DNA of 33,168 nt from Rhizaria sp. SCN 62-66 (Eukaryota > Rhizaria, unplaced): contig MEDY01000332.1 in the NCBI GenBank assembly GCA_001724265.1, forward strand, positions 1-33,168, read 5' to 3'. Positions 1 to 9,400 of this stretch are shown in pieces; the stretch's first letter is position 1, and every line of letters starts with the position of its first letter. Under the pieces are notes generated by a model, which was given only the letters and a program-made list of their open reading frames with translations, ran no database searches and was not told where the DNA came from. The position numbers were made by a program, and so were the translations under genes.

Positions 1-1005
1 CGCGGCGGCCAGCGCGGCGACGGCGTCCGCGGCGGGCGTGTTGGAGTAGACGGCCTTGTCGGTGCGCGGCGCGAGGAGGTGGCCGTAGACGCGGAGCTCC
101 TGCTCGAGCCCCAGGCCCATGGCGCGCTGGGGCAGGTCGACGCCGACGATCGAGGCGTGCGCGCGGTGCGCGGCGCCGTAAGCCTCGAAGACAAAGACGT
201 CGCCCATGCGCGAGAGTGCGGCGCAGAAGGCGCGGATGCGCGCGGGCGCGGCGCGGACCTCCTTGCCGTCGCGGTCGACGCCGGAGCCGATCTCCTCGAC
301 GTGGAAGCGCAGGTTCTCGCACAGGAACACGGTGCCCGGAGCGCAGGCGCGCGTGCGGGCCTCGGCTTCGGCGCCCACGCAGTCGGGCAGGAACTCGACG
401 GGCGTGCGCGGGCCCAGACACTGCTGCAGGTAGGGCACCAGGGGCGCGAGCGAGAAGTCCGCGCGGTCGAAGGCGCCGGCGGGCCGGCCCAAGTGCGTGA
501 CGATGACAACGCAGTGCGCGCCCGGAAGCCCGCCGCGGCCAGCGAGCAGCGCGCGGATGGTGGGCAGCGACTGGTCGACGCGGATCGTGTCCTCGATCGC
601 GCCGTCAGGCGTCACGACGACGTTGTAGTCGGTGCGCAACAGCACGCGCTTGCCCGCCCAGTCCAGCTGTGCCAGAGACAGCTTCGTCGGCTCGCCGGCC
701 CGCAGCGCGCGCGCCGTCGACGAGTCGCGGTACGGCAGCGCCAGCGTCGTCGTCGTCGCAGCCGCGGCGCCGCCCGCAGCGGCGCCCGCGCCCGCGCCAG
801 CGCCCGAGCCCGGAGCGGCGCTGCGGCGGGAGGACGAGGAGGGGAAGAGGCGGCGCCAGAGCAGCGCGCCAAGGCCTGATGCGGCGCCCAACGCGGCCGC
901 GGACATGAGCAGGCGCCCATAACGCTGCCAGAAGGTCAGCTGCGCGCGCAGCTGCTCCGGAGTCAGCTTAGAAACCGCGGCAGCAGCAGCGGCAGGAGCA
1001 GACAT
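1..1005 (-). CDS. Membrane-anchored phosphoglycerate-kinase-like protein (N-terminal part, truncated by window edge)
   Basis: PGK transfers phosphate between 1,3-bisphosphoglycerate and ADP in glycolysis. The frame is open from the ATG at 1005 to base 1 (335 codons). Residues 1-30 are Ala-rich with a short polar helix. Residues about 31-49 form a hydrophobic Ala/Leu/Gly segment followed by WRRLF, a likely membrane anchor. A Ser/Gly/Ala linker runs to about residue 110, then the PGK N-domain starts. The 3-phosphoglycerate-binding residues are recognisable: RTDYN (124-128), HLGR (171-174), ENLRF with R233, and HRAH (280-283). The expected NDAFG is FEAYG. The hinge LGGAKVADK is replaced by YSNTPAADA (about 320-328), so both lysines equivalent to human K215 and K219 appear lost. 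The C-terminal nucleotide domain lies outside the window. Canonical PGK has no anchor, so this is a divergent paralogue and possibly a pseudoenzyme. Family assignment is firm; loss of activity is inference. Confidence 0.88.
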   Translation of the reverse strand, partial: MSAPAAAAAAVSKLTPEQLRAQLTFWQRYGRLLMSAAALGAASGLGALLWRRLFPSSSSRRSAAPGSGAGAGAGAAAGGAAAATTTTLALPYRDSSTARALRAGEPTKLSLAQLDWAGKRVLLRTDYNVVVTPDGAIEDTIRVDQSLPTIRALLAGRGGLPGAHCVVIVTHLGRPAGAFDRADFSLAPLVPYLQQCLGPRTPVEFLPDCVGAEAEARTRACAPGTVFLCENLRFHVEEIGSGVDRDGKEVRAAPARIRAFCAALSRMGDVFVFEAYGAAHRAHASIVGVDLPQRAMGLGLEQELRVYGHLLAPRTDKAVYSNTPAADAVAALAAA

Positions 1006-1688
1006 TGGATTGTTTGCGGAGACGCAGGAGCGTTCGAAATGCTTTGATAAAGCTGCTTACGGTGTCAAAAGCGGGGAAGTGTAAGCGGTAAAGCGGTAAA
1101 AGTGTCTTGTCTGTTCTGACAAAAGTTTGATAGTGCGAGAGAGCAACAGGAAAAACAAAGTGAGTTGCGGTCGACGTCATCAATGTTTGGTGCGAACCGG
1201 ATGCGAATTGTGCAGTGAATAATGCATTCAGGGCGATGAGCTCAAGTGAAACCTAAAAGAATACCACTTGTAAAACGATGATTGAAATTCGGTATCTTGG
1301 TTAAGTGCGAGCGAAGTACATGATGAAGCGTAGGAATAGGTGGCTGCTTGAACATCGAGTCAAGGAAGAACCAACTCTCGCCACGTCTTGAACAGCTGCA
1401 TGGACGCTGCATGCAAGGGACACAATATTGACACGTAATAATAAATAGCAATGCCGATTGTTCTAACTTAAAAATGTGTTGGTCCAATGACAATTTAAAG
1501 CATCGTGCATCTCGAAAGTGGGTGCAACGAGGAACCACAAGCGCCAGCGGCTCGGTGAAAAATCCCGCCTTTAATGGCACTCTAATCCACGTTGACTGCG
1601 CCGCATACTCATCGTCGCTGGTGTTAAAATTACTGAATATAGCTTTTAAATATGTATGTCTATAGTATCTTAAATTCCATTTTTCTCT
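1006..1688. promoter_or_regulatory. Divergent intergenic region between the PGK-like gene and MCM8
   Basis: These 683 bases separate two divergent start codons and must hold both promoters and 5' UTRs. GC content falls sharply against the flanking genes, most strongly at about 1430-1690. On the MCM8 side there is a TA-rich stretch (about 1630-1675) and a short pyrimidine run directly before the ATG. An in-frame TAA at 1671-1673 closes the MCM8 frame upstream. I see no RNA gene and no convincing coding exon. Confidence 0.5.
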
Positions 1689-4600
1689 ATGTCTACTCCA
1701 TGGCTTCCTATGTTCATAGGGACTCCTCAGTCTATCACGACAACTGCTTGGATCGACTCAGCATCTCGCGCCTTTGGCAGCACAACGATGATCAATAGTG
1801 GCGTTGGTTATAGGTATGGCTACAGTCAGGGCCCTTCTTCTCCGCCTCATTACGGCCCATCCGTGCCGCCTCATAGCAATGACGACGACTCCGGTCGTGG
1901 CTACAGCACCACCACAGACTCTTCCTCCGCGGCCGCATCATCGTCAGCGTCAACGTCAACGTCAGCGCAACAGCAGAAGCAGCGGGAGCAAGAGCAGCGC
2001 TCTGAAGCCCTGTCGCACCTAATTGACTCGCTGCTGTGGGAGCTGTACGACCCCTGCTACACGCTGCGCCCGCGCGCGGACGTAGCCAGTACCAACGACC
2101 TCGGCGTCAACCCGGCCTCCGCGCGCGCCTTTGCGCTCGCCTGCGCCGCCGCCTTCGCCGCCTCGCCACGGCAGTACTTCTGCGCCGCCGACGCGCGCCG
2201 CTCGCGCCGTGTGGTGGTGGACTGGGCGCTGCTCTCGCGCGACCTGGCGGGCGACGTAGCGCCCCCGCAGCTCGAGGGGCTCGTGCACTCGCACCCGCTC
2301 GTCTTCCTGGCACTCTTCGCCATGGCCGCGCACGCCGCGCTCGTGCTCGCGCGCGCGCTCCCGCCGCCGCCGCACGCGCGTGACATCGCTGCCGCCGCGG
2401 CCGCCGCGCTCGCCGCCGACCCCTCCCTCTCCGACAGTACCGTCAACAGCAGCAATGGCGGAGGGGACAACTGCGACAGGTCGCTGGCCGAGGGCGCCCG
2501 CGAGCGCGCGCGCGCGGCGGAGCGGCTGCAGTGCCGGCTGCGCGGCTACCCCCACGAGCTGCCCCTGCGCGAGGTCAAGTCGGTGCTGCTGGGCCGGCTC
2601 GTCTCGCTGCGCGGCACCGTGTTCTCGGCCGGACCCGTGCGCCCCATCTGCGGACATCTGCGCCTGCGCTGCCCGCTCTGCGGCTTTGCCACCGAGCTGG
2701 CCGTCGCCGCAGGCGCGGGCGGGGCCTTCCAGCCGCCGTCGATGTGTCCGCGGCCCTCGGGCTACTGCCGCAACGCGCGCCTCGACGTCGACCGCGCCGC
2801 GCTGCCTGGCACGGAGCGCGATTGGCGCCTACTCCGCCTCCAAGCGCTGCCCGCGCGCGCCTCCGCCGCCGCCGCGGCCGCTACGGGCGGGGGCGGCGAC
2901 GGCGGCGCGGTGGGCGTGCCCGCGTGCGTGGACGTGGAGCTGACGGACGAGCTGGTCGACATGGTCGCCGCCAACGCCAGCGACGGCGGCGACTGCGGCA
3001 GCGGCGGCGGCGGCGGGATTGGGCCGGGCGACGCCGTGGTGGTGACGGGGATCCTGCGCGGGCGGCTGCAGGCGCGCACGGGCGTGCTGAGCACGCTCTA
3101 CGTCGAGGCCGTTGACGTCGTCCGCGCGGGCGCCTACGTCGCCGGCGCCGTCGCCAAGGGGCTCGCCGATGTGCACCGCCGCGTGCCTGGCGAGCCGCCG
3201 CTGGAGCCGCCCGCCCTCGGCGGCACACACGGTGCACGCGGTGGCGCGCTTGGCGGCGCGCTTGGCGGCGCGCTCGGCGGCGCGCTACACGCGGGCAACA
3301 CTGGTGGCGCCAACAGTGACCCGCTCGGCACTGGCGCTGGCGCCCCGTTTGCTGCTGATGGCGGCGGCAGCGGCGGCGGCAGCACTGGGCTGGAGCGTGA
3401 CGCGAGCGCGCTGGGGGTGCTCGCGCGCGCGGCCGCGGACGCCGCCGCGCTGCGCGCCGAGGCGGTCCGTCTGTCCGCCGCCGCGGGCGCACACGCCGGC
3501 GGCCACGGCCACGGCCATGGCCACAGCGGCAGCGGTGGCGCGGCGGACGCGCTGCTGTCGCGGCTGTCTGCGCCCGCGGTGACGGCGAGCGGGCTGGCGC
3601 TGTCGCTGCAGGACCTGGCGGACCTGGCGGCCGTGGCGGCGCGGCCCGCGCTGCTGCCGCGACTCGCGCGCGCGCTGTGCCCCGCGATCGTGGGCCACGA
3701 GGCCGTTAAGGCCGCGCTGCTGCTCGCGCTCTTCGGCGGCGTCCCCAAGGCCGCGGACGTTGCGGGGCCCACCGGCGGGAGTGATGACGATGGCGGAGGC
3801 GGCGGCGGCGCCGCTGCGGGCAGCGGGCACAAGGAACACAACGAACTCGGCAGCGAACCGCAGCAAAAGCAGCAACAGCAGCGCGAGCAGCAGCAGCAGC
3901 GGGAGCAAGAGCAGCAGGCGCAGGACGCGGCCGCGGCGGCCCAGGTCCGCGGCTCGCTGCACGTGCTCGTGGTCGGCGACCCCGGTCTGGGCAAGTCGCA
4001 GCTGCTGCGCGCGGCGGCCCGCGCGGCGCCGCTGTCCGTCCTTGTCTCGGGCACCGGTGCGTCATCGGCGGGCCTCACCGTCTCGCTCGCGCGCGAGGCC
4101 GGCGGCGGCGGAGACTTCTCGCTGGAGCCCGGCGCGCTGGTGTGCGCCGACGGCGGCGTGTGCTGCGTGGACGAGTTCGACAAGATGCCCGCGGCGCAGC
4201 ACGACGCGCTGCTCGAGGCCATGGAGCAGCAGACCGTGTCGGTCGCCAAGGGCGGGCTCGTCTCGCAGGTCGCCGCGCGCGCGGGCGTGCTGGCTGCCGC
4301 CAACCCCGTGGGCGGGCACTATGACCGCGCGCGCACGCTGGGCGGGAATCTGAAGCTGCCCGCAGCGCTGCTGTCGCGCTTCGACCTGGTGTTCCTGCTT
4401 GAGGACCGGCCCGACCGCGAGCGCGACCAGGCACTCTCGGCCCACATCGTCGCGATGCACTCCGGCGCCGCCAGCAGCATGGGCGGGGGCGGGGGGCTGC
4501 CGCTGCTGCAGTACCAGGGACAGGGGCACGCTTTGTCTCAGTCAATGAGCATGAGTCAGGGACAGCTGCAGTACCACCCCTCCCAGTCGCAACAGTCGTT

Positions 4601-5411
4601 TGGACAGGGACAGGCGCAATATGGCGGTCTGACGCCGCGGCGCGGACTGATGGCGCAGCTGCGGGACCCGGCCTTGACGCAGAGCCTGGAGTCTGACAGG
4701 CCGCGCTTGACTGCGGGGCTGCTGCGCAAGTACATCGCCTTTGCGCGCGAGCGCTGCCGGCCGCGGCTGTCGGCGGGCGCGCGGCGCGTGCTGGGCGAGT
4801 ACTTCCTGCAGCTGCGGCGCGACCACCGTGCGCACACAGCGCTGCTGGGCGCAGCGGGCTCACGCACGGCGCTGCCGCTGACGCTGCGCCAACTCGAAGG
4901 GCTGGTGCGGCTCACGGAGGCACGCGCGCGCGTCGAGCTGCGGCCTGTGGCTACTGCAGCGGATGCGGCGGACGCAGTCGAGCTTATGCAGCTCGCGCTG
5001 CGCGGCGTAATGGGGGCCGGCGAGGACGGAGACAGCGGCAGCAGCAACAGTGTTGGTGACCATGCCGTGGACGCGACGCTGGCGCAGTTCCGCAACGAAC
5101 GCGGGCTTGCTGTTGGCCCCGGTGCAAGTCCATTTGGCTCAAATTCTGGGTTTGGAGCCGGGATGGACTTGAGGAGTGTCGGTGCGACCAAGGGCCGTGG
5201 TGCGAAAGCGAAGATCGAGCAGGCGCTACTGGGCGACCTGCGGCGGCAAGTGGCGTGCGGACACGCGCGCCTGTTCACTAAGCACGAGCTGCAGGCGACA
5301 GGACGTCGACTGGGACTTGAGGGCAGCGCTTATGAACTTGCGATAGCTGGGCTCAACAACCAGAACGCGCTCCTCCTCAAAGGCAACGGGAGCTACGAGG
5401 TGGCACAATAA
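1689..5411 (+). CDS. MCM8: DNA helicase MCM8
   Basis: MCM8 is an AAA+ helicase that works with MCM9 in homologous recombination and meiotic repair in the nucleus. The single-exon frame encodes 1240 residues; human MCM8 has about 840. The N-terminal MCM domain and OB fold are followed by a zinc-binding cluster (C-x7-C-x2-C, then CP and C, about 321-361) and the ELTDELVDMV and GDAVVVTGIL strands. The AAA+ core has Walker A GDPGLGKS (763-770), using the GLGKS form typical of MCM8, Walker B DEFD (828-831) and arginine finger SRFD (896-899). A winged-helix-like segment (about 1180-1240) ends the protein. Extra length is low-complexity: (GGAL)4 at 518-533, His/Gly-rich near 600, a Gly- and Gln-rich block immediately before Walker A (about 695-755), and a Ser/Gln/Gly block after the arginine finger. 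The ATG at 1689 is the first after an in-frame stop; M34 is an alternative start. Confidence 0.94.
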   Translation: MSTPWLPMFIGTPQSITTTAWIDSASRAFGSTTMINSGVGYRYGYSQGPSSPPHYGPSVPPHSNDDDSGRGYSTTTDSSSAAASSSASTSTSAQQQKQREQEQRSEALSHLIDSLLWELYDPCYTLRPRADVASTNDLGVNPASARAFALACAAAFAASPRQYFCAADARRSRRVVVDWALLSRDLAGDVAPPQLEGLVHSHPLVFLALFAMAAHAALVLARALPPPPHARDIAAAAAAALAADPSLSDSTVNSSNGGGDNCDRSLAEGARERARAAERLQCRLRGYPHELPLREVKSVLLGRLVSLRGTVFSAGPVRPICGHLRLRCPLCGFATELAVAAGAGGAFQPPSMCPRPSGYCRNARLDVDRAALPGTERDWRLLRLQALPARASAAAAAATGGGGDGGAVGVPACVDVELTDELVDMVAANASDGGDCGSGGGGGIGPGDAVVVTGILRGRLQARTGVLSTLYVEAVDVVRAGAYVAGAVAKGLADVHRRVPGEPPLEPPALGGTHGARGGALGGALGGALGGALHAGNTGGANSDPLGTGAGAPFAADGGGSGGGSTGLERDASALGVLARAAADAAALRAEAVRLSAAAGAHAGGHGHGHGHSGSGGAADALLSRLSAPAVTASGLALSLQDLADLAAVAARPALLPRLARALCPAIVGHEAVKAALLLALFGGVPKAADVAGPTGGSDDDGGGGGGAAAGSGHKEHNELGSEPQQKQQQQREQQQQREQEQQAQDAAAAAQVRGSLHVLVVGDPGLGKSQLLRAAARAAPLSVLVSGTGASSAGLTVSLAREAGGGGDFSLEPGALVCADGGVCCVDEFDKMPAAQHDALLEAMEQQTVSVAKGGLVSQVAARAGVLAAANPVGGHYDRARTLGGNLKLPAALLSRFDLVFLLEDRPDRERDQALSAHIVAMHSGAASSMGGGGGLPLLQYQGQGHALSQSMSMSQGQLQYHPSQSQQSFGQGQAQYGGLTPRRGLMAQLRDPALTQSLESDRPRLTAGLLRKYIAFARERCRPRLSAGARRVLGEYFLQLRRDHRAHTALLGAAGSRTALPLTLRQLEGLVRLTEARARVELRPVATAADAADAVELMQLALRGVMGAGEDGDSGSSNSVGDHAVDATLAQFRNERGLAVGPGASPFGSNSGFGAGMDLRSVGATKGRGAKAKIEQALLGDLRRQVACGHARLFTKHELQATGRRLGLEGSAYELAIAGLNNQNALLLKGNGSYEVAQ
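3240..3287 (+). repeat. 12-bp in-frame tandem repeat encoding (GGAL)4 in MCM8
   Basis: Four consecutive 12-base units of the form GGyGGCGCGCTn encode GGAL four times (MCM8 residues 518-533). The units differ only at the third and last bases, so they are recent slippage duplications. They lie in the low-complexity linker between the OB fold and the AAA+ core. Confidence 0.9.
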
Positions 5412-6487
5412 GAACTCTGACGTTTTGATCGGTACTTTTGAGAAAAAAAAATGTTTTCAGCCTAACGTACAACGTAATACATAGTTATCTCTATTAATTG
5501 AAAGAATCTTCCTAACAGCTAAAGAATCTTCCTAACAGCTTGTTAAGAGGAACCCCGAGGAATCTCAGATATAAAACACATCCAAATAAGAATAATCTAT
5601 GCATTTAAAAATAATTTTAAAAGTATATACATATTATATTTTATTTTAGGTGTTTTTATTTATTGCAAATTAATTTCTACCAATTATAAAAATATTATTG
5701 TTTTAATTAAGTGGAACTGATTTTAAAAATTTAATTAGATTTAATATTATTGATTTTAATTTCGTAAAAAACGTTTGTTAACGTTTTGTGTGTCATGAAT
5801 ATCGCAGAAAAAAAGAAAACATGAGTATTAACTTTTTAAAAAATATTAAAAAAACACATAATATGATAAAAACAAAATAATTTAATTACTAATGCATATA
5901 TTACAAGTTTACATTTCACCTATAAAAATAACTCAGAAATTAGTATAAAATAACATGAAAATTATATCTTATGTCTTAACAACATTTAACAATATTATTC
6001 GATGTTACGACGTCTGTTGAGACTTGCTTATTGCAGTCCGGGGAAGCAATGAGGTTATCTGGGTGTCTTCATGATATGTTGGGGTTACGTGTCAAGATAT
6101 ATCGCGATGAGCGGTTCATACATGCGTGAATTATTTTGAGATGTATCTGCGATGCTAGCATCTAGAACAAAGCGTTTTATTGAGAGAGAATAGTGACTGA
6201 AGAAGTCCTCTAGTGAAATAGCGCCTAACTAACGGCGACTTGATGAGCGACGAGTGGGTAATCGGGTAGGCAATTAGTCGCGTTTGGACAAAAGTCGATA
6301 GGATTCGATAAGATAAGATAAATGGAATAAAAGTTCAGCACTGTCTCAAAACAAATAGGATTACGGATGACGGATTTCGATTGCGGGTTTCGTGATTTCG
6401 GGATTGCGAATGGTGATTTTCTCTGGTATCGTCGTCGTTCTTGGTTCGTGTGCGGTTCTTACATCAAGACAGCACAAGGCTAAGTAG
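5412..6487. other. AT-rich intergenic region between convergent genes
   Basis: MCM8 and the next gene converge here, so both 3' UTRs and termination signals lie within these 1076 bases. About 5430-6000 is very AT-rich with many A and T runs, in stark contrast to the genes. The stretch from about 6000 is more mixed. I see no tRNA, rRNA or convincing coding exon. A 20-bp tandem duplication lies at 5501-5540. Confidence 0.6.
5501..5540. repeat. Perfect 20-bp tandem duplication
   Basis: The 20-base unit that starts AAAGAATCTT and ends CCTAACAGCT occurs twice without a gap or mismatch, 90 bases after the MCM8 stop. It is probably a recent local duplication within the 3' region. It is not part of a longer array. 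Confidence 0.95.
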
Positions 6488-9400
6488 TTATGGTTCTTCC
6501 GCCTCCAACTCTGCTGGTGTTGCGGGAATGAAATTGAGAGGTGACGGGTATAGATTCGTAACGAGCATCCGCGGTGATACTATCGGTGGCGCGCCGTTGC
6601 TCGCACTCGGTGCAGCATGAAGATGCCGCTGACGGACTCTACTCCCACTGTGGGTGAGAGTGTTCGCAGCTGCTGACGATGATGCAGATACGACTGATTG
6701 TGGTGTTGAGTCGTCCTGCTGCGTAGGCGGCCGTGACGGTGTCGATGTTGTCGCCATCGTTGCATCGACAGCCACATTTGGCGATGCAGCCAGCTGCTGT
6801 TGCGATGTTGTAGTCGCCGTCCTCACGATCATTCTGTTGTGTCGCGGCGAAGGCGTATGCGCCCGCTGCGGCTCCGCAGATGTCGCAGTGGCCGTAGTGG
6901 CTGTCGCGTTGCCAACAGATGGCATGCTTGCGCCTGCCACGGCGTCTAATGAGGCGTGGAATGCAGTGAGCGGCTGCTGTCGCTGTTGCTGCTGTTGCTG
7001 CTGCTGCCGTCGCTGCCCCCACTCCACGGTCGTGGCGGAAAAGACGGGCGCGTTGGTGAGGCGCGTGATGGGCACGGAGGCGCGTTCGGGGAAAAGCTGC
7101 GAGATGAGCGCAAAGGTCCTACTCGCGTGGCTCGTGTGGCTCGCATTGAGGGCACCGGGGGACGCACTGGAGAAGGAGGCAAACTGGCTCTGGTTGTGAC
7201 TCGCGGCGGACTGATTCAGTAGATCATGACCACCCGCCTTGCCGGGACTGAAGCCAAAACCGTTACAGTGGCTCTGAGAGCTGAGGTTGTTCGCGTCGTC
7301 GCCTGCAGTCATAGCGCGGTGCCAGCGGGCGAGAGCGCGGCGCAGAGTCACCACCGCAGAATGATGCTGCGCGGTCGCAGTCATGGGGTTGGTGTTAGCG
7401 GTCACGGAGTCGGGGGCGAGCGCTGGACCGAGCAGCAGGCCGCATAGCTCTGCTAGCGGCGATGCCACAGGAGCCGCGCCGCGCCCGTTGTCTTGTCCAT
7501 GCTCTCGTTCATGCTCGTGCTGCATTGCACGCTGATGATTGTGCATGAGCCAGTCAGCCAGCTGCGCCGCGGCCTCGCCATCATTGTCACGCCCATTCTT
7601 AGGTTCCATGGCGGCGCTGCTGTTGAGGTCCTCGTGATTGTCGCCAACCGCATCAGCGTCGGCAGCGACATCCGCATCGACACGCGCTCGCAGCGCGCGC
7701 AGAGCCGCCCACACGGCGGCTTGCTCGCGACTCAGCGCAGCAGCAGCAGCAGCGGGCACGACCGTCGCATCAGCATCGGTCTCGGCTTCCATCCAGGCGA
7801 GCGGGAGCCCCGCTACACCCCTCAGGGCTCCGGCAATGCCGACGCCGCTGCTGCGGCGGCCCGCACTCAGACTGCCCCGCGCATTGACAGCGTTGGCCGC
7901 GACGGGAGCCAGGGCGCTGGCGCTGACGTTGGAGCTCAGGCTGGTCTGCGGGTTGAGGCGGGGCGGGACGGGCGAGATGCCATGCGTGCGCTCGCTGTCG
8001 CTGGAGCGCGCGCGGGCCAGCGCGGCCTCGAAGCAAAACGGGATCCCGCCGCGGCGGCTCCGCCTCACGTTGCCTTCGTCCTCGCCGTCGCCGTCGCCAT
8101 CGCGGGCGCGGCCCCCGAGCTTGAGCCCGCCGTCGTCGTCGTCATCATCGTCGTCGCTCTGGAAGGACGAGCGACGCTGGCGGTGGTACTCGAGGTCGCG
8201 GGCCACGGTGGGCTCGGGCAGCAGCTGCGTCAACGACAGCGCCGCTGACGCCGAGCCGCGGCTCGCGCGGGCGTCGCCGGCCGCGCTGGCGCCGCTGCGC
8301 CGGGCCCTGGCGCGGAGCCGGCTGCCGCCCAGGTCGGGCGACTCGTGCGCGCGCACCTGGTGCACCAACAGGTCGCTCACGACCACTGGCGTCGCCGCCG
8401 CCGCGGCGGCGGCGACAGAGACGGCGGGGAGGCCCAGGGAGGCGAGCCCAGGCGCGGCGAAGGGCGAGCCAAAGACGGTGCCGTCGGCGCTGCCCAGCGC
8501 GGGGCCGGGGCTGATCCCGAGCCCGATACCGGGGCTCGCGCTGTGGTGGTACGAGAAGTCGCTGTTGTGCGGGGACTGCGACGGAAAAAGCTGCAGAGCT
8601 TGCTGTTGCTGCTGCTGCTGCTGCTGCTCGGCAGCCGTTGCGGCGGCGACAGCGGCGGCCGCGGCCGCTGCATCGATGCCGGCACTTGCAGCCGCAGCCA
8701 GAGCCGTGCGCGCGACGTCGAGACTCGCCCCTCCAGCGGTCGGCTGCTGCAGCGCATGGCCAGGAGTGCTGCCATGCTGCTGCTGCTGTTGTTGTTGCGG
8801 CGGGACAAAGAAGGAGCGGTCCTCACCCGCGAGCGACTGCTCCAGGTCCCCGGCTAGCGCCGCCGCGCCCGTGACGCTCACGTTGAGCACGGCCAGCTGG
8901 CTGTGGCTCTGGTACTGGCTCAGCGGCTCGTTGCCGTTGGTGTTGCTGGCGTTGTTGTTGGCGCTGCTGGGCTTGCCCAGTCTGTCGAGTCTGTCTCGCT
9001 TGCCATCGGCGCCGTTGCCACCCAGCGTGTGCTGCAGGTTCATGCTGACGCGGTACCCGTCTGCCCCCTCGTCCTCATCATCGTCGTCGTCATCCCGGCC
9101 GCGGCCGCGGCCGCGACCGTGGTCGAGGTCGAGGTCGCCGCTGCTGTTGAGGTCGGCGAAGCGCCCGCGCCCGCGCGCGCGCCTGCTGCCGCTGCCGCCG
9201 CTGCCGCCGCTGCGACCACCGCGAACGTCGCGGTCGTCGTCGCCGTCGCCCCTGCTGCTGGCGCGGCGGCGGCGGGGAGGGCTGGCCCTGTTGCTGCTCA
9301 GGTCCGCGCTGTCGTCGCAGCCGTCGCCGTCGCCGTTGTCGTCGTCGCTGGGCGGCCCGTCGCGCAGCGACACGTGCCCCCCGCCCCCGTTGCCCACGCT

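Noticed and set aside
3134-4303. Long minus-strand frames across MCM8
   Set aside because: MCM8 is certain on the plus strand from its Walker, zinc and arginine-finger motifs, so the opposite frames are compositional.
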